64,000 nucleotides of DNA, from the NCBI RefSeq assembly GCF_036347135.1, contig NZ_CP108938.1, positions 62,001 to 126,000 of the forward strand. Direction: 5' to 3'. Source of the stretch: Streptomyces sp. NBC_00775. Lineage in GTDB: Bacteria; Actinomycetota; Actinomycetes; Streptomycetales; Streptomycetaceae. Under the pieces are notes generated by a model. That model worked only from the letters and a program-made list of their open reading frames with translations, did not search any database and was not told where the DNA came from. A program made the translations under genes and the position numbers. Of the stretch, positions 59,035 through 64,000 are shown piece by piece; position 1 is the first letter of the stretch; every line of letters begins with the position of its first letter.

Positions 59035-59547
59035 TCAGGTGATCTGGCCGGCCGCCCACTCGGCCCACTCGCGGCGCATGGCGTTGAACCGCAGGCCGTA
59101 CTCCAGGGCGATCCGGCCGTAGACCGAAAGACTGTCGTCGTCCCAGTCGACGGACTCCTCCAGCCGGCGCAGACCCTGGTACCCCTGATCGGACAGCTCG
59201 ATGAGCTCGGTGAGGTAGCCGCGTGCCTGCTCGGGCGTCAGTACCCCGAGAAAGAACACCCGCAGGAGAATGTCGCTGCGGGTGTTCCGCTGCGGCTTGG
59301 TCTCGGTCAGCCAGTGCCGCAGTTCGGCCAGCCCCTCGTCGGTGAGGGCGTACTCCTTGCGGCCTCGCGGACCCTCGGCCGCCACGTTGATCAGCCCTGT
59401 GCCCGCCAGCTTGGTCAGCTCGGTGTAGATCTGACTCTGGGTCGCCGGCCAGGCGGTGGCCAGCGACGTCTCGAAGAGTTTCAGCAGGTCGTAGCCGCTG
59501 GCGGGACGCTCGGAGAGCAGCCCGAGCAGCGCGTGTCGAAGACTCAT
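59035..59547 (-). CDS. PadR family transcriptional regulator
   Basis: A 170-residue repressor from ATG 59547; an upstream ATG at 59640 would overlap the operator and is rejected. The winged helix is SLRHALLGLLSERPASGYDL, PATQSQIYTELTKLAGTGLI, GRKEYALTDEGLAELRHWL. The C-terminal coiled-coil dimer domain is SDILLRVFFLGVLTPEQARG, ELIELSDQGYQGLRRLEESV. It is divergent from a membrane protein/carotenoid-oxygenase operon, which it probably represses via the TGACATGTCA site between them. Confidence 0.88.
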   Translation of the reverse strand: MSLRHALLGLLSERPASGYDLLKLFETSLATAWPATQSQIYTELTKLAGTGLINVAAEGPRGRKEYALTDEGLAELRHWLTETKPQRNTRSDILLRVFFLGVLTPEQARGYLTELIELSDQGYQGLRRLEESVDWDDDSLSVYGRIALEYGLRFNAMRREWAEWAAGQIT

Positions 59548-59570
59548 GCCCCTCAGTCTACATTCCACTA

Positions 59571-59608
59571 TTGACATGTCAGCATTGGACCTTCTAGTTT
59601 TCACATGT
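59571..59608 (+). promoter_or_regulatory. promoter with PadR-type operator
   Basis: TTGACA (59571-59576) overlaps the perfect palindrome TGACATGTCA (59572-59581), and TAGTTT (59595-59600) is a plausible -10 with an 18-base spacer. A second ACATGT lies at 59603-59608. A repressor bound to either site would block this promoter. Confidence 0.6.
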
Positions 59609-59638
59609 CGAAATGGAAACGCTGAAGCGGAGACCCAC

Positions 59639-60193
59639 ATGTCCTACCTGCGCACCTTCCTCCCCTGGATCGTCTTCGCCGCGCTGCCCTCGGGGGACTG
59701 GCAGTGGGCGGCGCTGGCCGCCCTGGTGGTCGCAGTGGCCGTGATCGTCCAGCAGATACGGGCAGGTGCCGGATTCGACGCGCTGATCATCGAGACCGGC
59801 TCCGCGGTCTTCTTCGCCGTGCTGGCCTTCATCGCCTTCACCAACCCGGACTCGGGTGTGCACGACTACTCGGCGGCGCTGTCGGCGGGCACACTGGCGG
59901 TCATCGCCGGGGTCTCACTGGCCATCGGCAAGCCGTTCACGCTGGGCATCGCCAAGCGCACCACCCCGCGCGAGGTCTGGGGGCTCAAGCCGTTCATCCA
60001 GACCAACGTCATCATCACCGCCGTCTGGACCGCGGCCTTCGCCCTGACCGCTGTCGTGCTCGCCGTCCTGGCGCACGCCGGAAACGCCCACTCGACCCCC
60101 GCCACGCTCATCCAGGTCGCCGGCTTCGCCCTCCCGATGATTTTCACCGTCCGCTACGTCGCCCACGTCCAGGCCAAGGCCGGTGCCCGATGA
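59639..60193 (+). CDS. integral membrane protein, VC0807-like
   Basis: A 184-residue protein with five membrane helices: TFLPWIVFAALPSGDWQWAA, LAALVVAVAVIVQQIRAG, TGSAVFFAVLAFIAF, AGTLAVIAGVSLAIGKPFTL, FIQTNVIITAVWTAAFALTA. The IGKPFTLGIA motif and size match a family of bacterial integral membrane proteins of unknown function. ATG 59639 after GCGGAGA. It is coupled by ATGA to the carotenoid oxygenase and controlled from the PadR-regulated promoter. Confidence 0.75.
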   Translation: MSYLRTFLPWIVFAALPSGDWQWAALAALVVAVAVIVQQIRAGAGFDALIIETGSAVFFAVLAFIAFTNPDSGVHDYSAALSAGTLAVIAGVSLAIGKPFTLGIAKRTTPREVWGLKPFIQTNVIITAVWTAAFALTAVVLAVLAHAGNAHSTPATLIQVAGFALPMIFTVRYVAHVQAKAGAR

Positions 60194-61500
60194 CCTCCGC
60201 ACAACAGGCCCGGCCCCACCAGGCGGGCAACTACGCCCCGGTCGGCGAAGAACTCACCGCGTACGACCTGCCGGTGACCGGGCGGATCCCCGCCGAGCTG
60301 GCCGGCTGGTACCTCCGCAACGGGCCGAACCCGGCCGACGCCGCCTCCGGACACTGGTTCTTCGGCGACGGCATGATCCACGGCGTCCGGCTGGAGGGCG
60401 GCCGGGCCGTCTCGTACCGCAACCGCTGGGTACGCACCCGCAGTTACACCGACGGGGCCCGGACCTACGACGACCAGGGCCACCGCGACCTCACCGCGGG
60501 CCCGGCCAACACCCATGTCGTCCGGCACGCGGGCCGGACCCTCGCCCTGGTCGAGACGGCCCTGCCCTACGAGCTCACCCGCGACCTGGACACGGTCGGC
60601 GCATACGACTTCGGCGGGAAGCTGGGCACCGCGATGACCGCGCACCCGAAGGCGTGCCCGGTCACCGGGGAGCTGCACTTCTTCGGCTACGGGATGCTGG
60701 AGGCCCCGTATCTCACCTACCACCGGGCGGATGCCTCGGGCGAGCTGGTGATCAGCAGGCCGGTCGAGGTGCCCGGTCCGACGATGATGCATGACTTCAA
60801 CCTCACCGCGGAGCACGTCGTCTTCATGGACCTGCCCGTCGTCTTCGACCTGGACCTGGCCATGGCCGGGACCATGCCCTACCGCTGGGACGACGGCTAC
60901 GGCGCCCGGCTGGGGGTGCTGCGCCGCAACGACCCGTACGGCGACGTGCGCTGGTTCGGCATCGACCCGTGCTACGTCTTCCACCCGCTCAACGCCTACG
61001 ACGCGCCGGACGGCACCATCGTGCTGCACGTCATGCGCTACCCGGAGCTGTGGCGGCGCACCGGCGACGTCATCGACCGCAGGCAGGAGGCCGTGCTCTG
61101 GAAGTGGACGATCGACCCGGCCACCGGGACGGTCTGTGAGGAGCAGTGCGACGACCGCCCCGGCGAGTTCCCCCGGGTCGACGACCGGCTGACCGGACTG
61201 GACGCCGCATACGGGCACGTGACCTGCGGCAGCTCACTGGTCCGATACGAGCTGGGCAGTGGCGCGGCGACGGCGCACGACTTCGGGCCCCGTCGCACAC
61301 CCGGCGAGGCCGCCTTCGCCCCCGCCGACGACACGGCGGACGGCCCCGGCTGGCTCATGACCTACGTCTACGACGCCGGCACCGACCGCAGCGACCTGGT
61401 CATCCTGGACGCGGGCCACCTCGCCGCCGACCCGGTCGCCACCATTCATCTGCCGACCCGCGTGCCGTACGGCTTCCACGGCAACTGGCTTGCGGACTGA
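60190..61500 (+). CDS. carotenoid cleavage oxygenase family protein
   Basis: A 436-residue seven-bladed propeller non-heme iron enzyme. Four iron ligands can be placed: His 152 (MTAHPKACP), His 201 (TMMHDFNLTAEH), His 265 (CYVFHPLNAYD) and His 430 (YGFHGNWLAD), all in the family's usual contexts; also LRNGPNP and HWFFGDGMIHG near 43-64. It should cleave a double bond of a carotenoid, stilbene or similar conjugated substrate with O2. No carotenoid genes are in the window. ATG 60190 overlaps the membrane-protein stop. Confidence 0.9.
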   Translation: MTSAQQARPHQAGNYAPVGEELTAYDLPVTGRIPAELAGWYLRNGPNPADAASGHWFFGDGMIHGVRLEGGRAVSYRNRWVRTRSYTDGARTYDDQGHRDLTAGPANTHVVRHAGRTLALVETALPYELTRDLDTVGAYDFGGKLGTAMTAHPKACPVTGELHFFGYGMLEAPYLTYHRADASGELVISRPVEVPGPTMMHDFNLTAEHVVFMDLPVVFDLDLAMAGTMPYRWDDGYGARLGVLRRNDPYGDVRWFGIDPCYVFHPLNAYDAPDGTIVLHVMRYPELWRRTGDVIDRRQEAVLWKWTIDPATGTVCEEQCDDRPGEFPRVDDRLTGLDAAYGHVTCGSSLVRYELGSGAATAHDFGPRRTPGEAAFAPADDTADGPGWLMTYVYDAGTDRSDLVILDAGHLAADPVATIHLPTRVPYGFHGNWLAD

Positions 61501-61955
61501 GCGACCAGGCCCGGACGGACCAAGCGGGCTCACGTGGAGTGGCTCCTGCCCGACCTGCCAGAAGCATGGGTGACGGCAAGCCCGGCGCCGATGGGTGCAC
61601 TGCGTAACGAGCGTACGAGGCTTTCCGCAGGCGCCGGTATGCCTCCACGCGCTCTGTCCGGCACGGCTCGGGGGGTGGAACGATCCCGTTGCTTGGCACC
61701 GGCAGGGGGGCACCATTTGCCGTCGTGGAGATGTGTGCGGCAGCGAGTGGATGTTGGCTGGTCCGAGCCCCCCGGCCCCGGAGACGAAGGTGTCGGAACT
61801 ATCGCAGGTGTCGCAGGTGCTGGCGTACGGTCCTCGCTCGCTAACGACCCGACCCGACCCGCGATTAGCCTGACCGAGTTCTCATCGGTGGTTGAGTTAA
61901 GAATTCTGCGACCGGGCGGCCAGGCCGACTCCGCCCGGTGTCGGCCCGGCCGCGT
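61501..61955. other. intergenic region, no gene seen
   Basis: About 450 bases between the convergent oxygenase and SMI1/KNR4 genes. Frames on both strands lack starts and recognisable motifs. A GC-rich tract around 61520-61570 may hold terminators for both genes, but no strong hairpin was found. Confidence 0.35.
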
Positions 61956-62579
61956 TCACCAGCCGACCAGATCCATGGACCTGCGAGCGAGCCAGTCCAT
62001 GAACGACACTGGCTGACCGCACAGGTTCAGAGGAAGGATCTGGTCGCAGGTAGCCCGGCCGTCGAACCACAGTGAGCCCCGGTGCGGACCGGTGACAACG
62101 AGCAGGGTCGAGAAGCCACAGCCGTTGTCCTGGATGAATACAGCGCCGGACGTCTTGCGCTCCTGGAACACCCCGTACTCGGCGTCCCACTGCTCCCATG
62201 CCGCTTGGTAGGCGTTGTGGTCCGGGAAGTCCTGCGTCAGCGGCTCGCGCGCGTCCAGCTCATCCTCGTAAGCACGGTAGGAGTCGGGATGCGGGAAGTC
62301 AGTAGTGAGCAAGTCGTAGTTGGTGCTTGAGTCTCCATGCCAGCCCCAGCCTGCCGCGGAGCGGCATAGCCGGTTCACCGCGCCGCCGGCGCTCTGCCGG
62401 AGCAAGTACTCTCGGTACTGGTCCGGGAACGCGATGCCCAGCTCTGCCTCCGCTTCGCAGATCTCCGCTTCGGACAGCGGCGGCGGGGAGGCGACCTGAA
62501 TTGCGGGCGGACTGCTGAGCTCGTCAAAGCGCCGCCCTCGAGCGATGCGATGGTCTTCCGCTATCCAATCGGTCGTCAT
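61956..62579 (-). CDS. SMI1/KNR4 family (immunity-type) protein
   Basis: A 207-residue SUKH-fold protein from ATG 62579. The signature segment is PPLSEAEICEAEAELGIAFP, DQYREYLLRQSAGGAV near 33-68; it continues with YDLLTTDFPHPDSYRAYEDE and ends GSLWFDGRATCDQILPLNL, VSFMDWLARRSMDLVGW. SUKH proteins are often immunity proteins against polymorphic toxins, but orphan copies are common in Streptomyces. No toxin gene is adjacent. It is next to conjugative-element debris, which fits a mobile immunity gene. Confidence 0.8.
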   Translation of the reverse strand: MTTDWIAEDHRIARGRRFDELSSPPAIQVASPPPLSEAEICEAEAELGIAFPDQYREYLLRQSAGGAVNRLCRSAAGWGWHGDSSTNYDLLTTDFPHPDSYRAYEDELDAREPLTQDFPDHNAYQAAWEQWDAEYGVFQERKTSGAVFIQDNGCGFSTLLVVTGPHRGSLWFDGRATCDQILPLNLCGQPVSFMDWLARRSMDLVGW

Positions 62580-62612
62580 GCAGGTGAGGGTAGACGCGAG
62601 CGATCTGTCGGG

Positions 62613-63348
62613 ATGATGCTCGGCGCGCTCGCCGCCAGCGGCGGCGCCTACGGGTACGCCCGGGGCAGCACCGCGCTCACCGCCCGTCTCGTCCGCGGGA
62701 CCGGCCGGATGATCGGCGGCACCGCCAAGTTGGCGGCCGACACTACGAAGGCGGCCGCGAAGGGCAGCTTGAAGCTGGGAAAGTTCGGCCTCAAGTCAAC
62801 GCTTGGCCTGCCCGTGTACGGGCCGCGCGCGGCCCGCCGCACGACTGCCGCTGTCGCCGCTGTACCCGGGCGGGTCACCGGCGGCGTGGAAGGTCTGCAG
62901 CAGCGGATCGACCTGTCAGCAATACGCCCCACCCGTCCAGGACTTCACCGGCGAGTACGTCCACAACCTGCGCTCCGTCGGCCGGATGATCACAGGCCGC
63001 CGCCCGCTCGGCCCGTACACGCCTCCCCGGAGCCCCGCACCCACCCCCCCCCCCGTTGGCAGACGCCCTGCCCCCGGACGCCGGCCTGTTCCCACTGCCG
63101 CGCGCCCCGTACGTCCCACGCCTGTGGTGGCGCCCGCCGCTCCGCCACGGCGTCCGGTGCCGCCCCGTGTGCCCCAGCCCCCGGCCAGCCAGGCACAGTC
63201 CGCACTGCAGATGCGACTGCACCGCATCCGCAACCGCCAGGCCACCCCGCCGGCCACTCCCCCGGCCAGTGCCGCTCCGGCTACACGTCGGGCACCCGCC
63301 CGTGCAGCGCGGCCCGCTCCCCGTCGCCGCGGCGGTGGCCGGCCGTGA
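62613..63348 (+). pseudogene. conjugative-element membrane protein, truncated and frameshifted
   Basis: From ATG 62613: MLGALAASGGAYGYARGSTA, then helical Ala/Lys-rich RMIGGTAKLAADTTKAAAKG to about 62918. The frame then changes to QQYAPPVQDFTGEYVHNLRS and a long Pro/Arg-rich tail ending at 63348. The Pro-rich C-terminus directly followed by a lytic transglycosylase is typical of the type IV-like secretion block of actinobacterial integrative elements. The N-terminal membrane part is missing and one indel breaks the frame. Confidence 0.6.
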
Positions 63349-64000
63349 CGGGTACGAAGAAGGTGTTGCTCGCCTCCGCTGCTGTGCTCACGCCGATCGG
63401 GTTCGTCCTCGGAATCTGCATCCTGTTCGTCGCCGCCGTAGCGGGAGGCGCGGCCGAGCACGAGGACGAGACCGGCAACAGCACCGCCCTGACCGCGCAG
63501 GGGGTGCCCGCGAAGGTGGACGGCGTGGACGCGGTGATGCTCGCCGCGTACGGCAGCGCGGCCGAACGCATCACCACGCTGCGCCCCAAGTGCTCCGGGA
63601 TGCGCTGGTCGGTGATCGCCGGGATCGGCAAGGTCGAAAGCAACCACGCCGGCGGCCGGACGATCGCAGCGAGCGGCGACATCACGCCGCGGATCCTCGG
63701 CCCCCGCCTCGACGGCAGCGGAGTTGGCGGCAACACCGACAACGGCCGCTGGGACGGCGACACCGCGTACGACCGGGCGGTCGGCCCGATACAGTTCATC
63801 CCCTCCACCTGGGAAGGCCCATCCGGCGCAGACGGCAACGGCGACGGCACCAAGGACCCCAACAACGCGTTCGACGCAGCGCTTGGCACCGCCCTGTACC
63901 TGTGCGGCACCGGCAAGAGCGACCTGAGCGACGACGCGCAGCTGCGCAAGGCGATCCTGCGCTACAACCACGCCAGCTCATACGCGGACAAGGTCCTCGG
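63345..64000 (+). CDS. lytic transglycosylase of conjugative element, 3' end outside window
   Basis: GTG 63345 overlaps the previous stop (GTGA); 218 residues are visible. One membrane helix at 7-35 (VLLASAAVLTPIGFVLGICI), then an SLT-type domain: MRWSVIAGIGKVESNHAGGR with catalytic Glu about 103, RAVGPIQFIPSTWEGPSGAD, NAFDAALGTALYLCGTG, YNHASSYADKVL. It should open peptidoglycan for the conjugation channel. The gene is intact to the window edge, so the element continues to the right. Confidence 0.82.
   Translation, partial: MTGTKKVLLASAAVLTPIGFVLGICILFVAAVAGGAAEHEDETGNSTALTAQGVPAKVDGVDAVMLAAYGSAAERITTLRPKCSGMRWSVIAGIGKVESNHAGGRTIAASGDITPRILGPRLDGSGVGGNTDNGRWDGDTAYDRAVGPIQFIPSTWEGPSGADGNGDGTKDPNNAFDAALGTALYLCGTGKSDLSDDAQLRKAILRYNHASSYADKVL

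Noticed and set aside
60154..61218. 354-codon minus-strand frame opposite the carotenoid oxygenase
   Set aside because: The plus strand carries all four iron ligands; the minus frame is a GC-skew shadow.

Overview
This is a high-GC actinobacterial window that reads as Streptomyces. The codon use is strongly GC3-biased, many starts are GTG, and gene pairs are coupled by ATGA/GTGA overlaps. Typical Streptomyces families are present (DUF6087, DUF6415, the RheA/Hsp18 pair, an EACC1-associated caspase), and two genes carry rare TTA leucine codons. It is an accessory region, probably a chromosome arm or island: functional modules are separated by truncated genes, insertion sequences, and prophage and conjugative-element debris.

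Layout. 1-4.0 kb: a partial hypothetical gene, a decayed MazG-like gene, a DUF6087 gene and a three-gene RiPP cluster (precursor, ATP-grasp ligase, PIMT-like methyltransferase) of the graspetide/imiditide type. 4.2-8.8 kb: a tightly coupled minus-strand operon of small Streptomyces-specific proteins facing an XRE/TPR regulator with a leaderless promoter, coupled to a GNAT acetyltransferase. 8.8-15.8 kb: remains of a prophage head module (scaffold, decoration, capsid, minor head, portal fragment), broken by two exported-protein genes. 16.0-26.1 kb: a hemicellulose/glucan utilisation locus with GH43, a secreted clan-A arabinofuranosidase-like enzyme, a LacI repressor, a GH5 enzyme with accessory domains, and a binding protein plus two permeases. 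Near-identical LacI-type operators lie before both divergent promoters. 27.2-29.4 kb: a RheA-like repressor, two operators matching the RheA consensus, Hsp18 and two DUF2267 proteins.

29.5-31.5 kb is debris: truncated DUF5131, a Tn554-like recombinase tail with its TnpC, and a mosaic of SDR/MFS/thioredoxin-reductase scraps. 31.5-36.1 kb holds a redox group: SDR, MmyB-type XRE regulator, TetR regulator and two paralogous NAD(P)-binding oxidoreductases, the second without a recognisable start codon. 36.1-40.4 kb has Tn3 and DNA polymerase IV-like fragments, an alpha/beta hydrolase and ISKra4 remains. 40.4-43.5 kb is an ECF sigma factor divergent from a YCII protein and a DHA2 exporter, lying between two same-orientation ISKra4 ends. 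43.5-48.5 kb is IS-dominated: an IS5-family element with 17-bp perfect inverted repeats, an IS3 element and several gene tails.

48.6-53.0 kb is the most interesting stretch: an operon of an EACC1 adaptor, a caspase-like protease fused to three membrane/PH-like repeats, and two further membrane proteins. It looks like a predicted biological-conflict or cell-death system. 53.2-56 kb shows an IS30 element cleanly inserted into an older IS3 transposase with a 3-bp target duplication. 56-64 kb: a NarL-type two-component system, a PadR-regulated membrane protein plus carotenoid oxygenase, an SMI1/KNR4 protein, and the broken start of a conjugative-element module (proline-rich membrane protein tail and a lytic transglycosylase running off the end). 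No rRNA, tRNA or CRISPR array was recognised.
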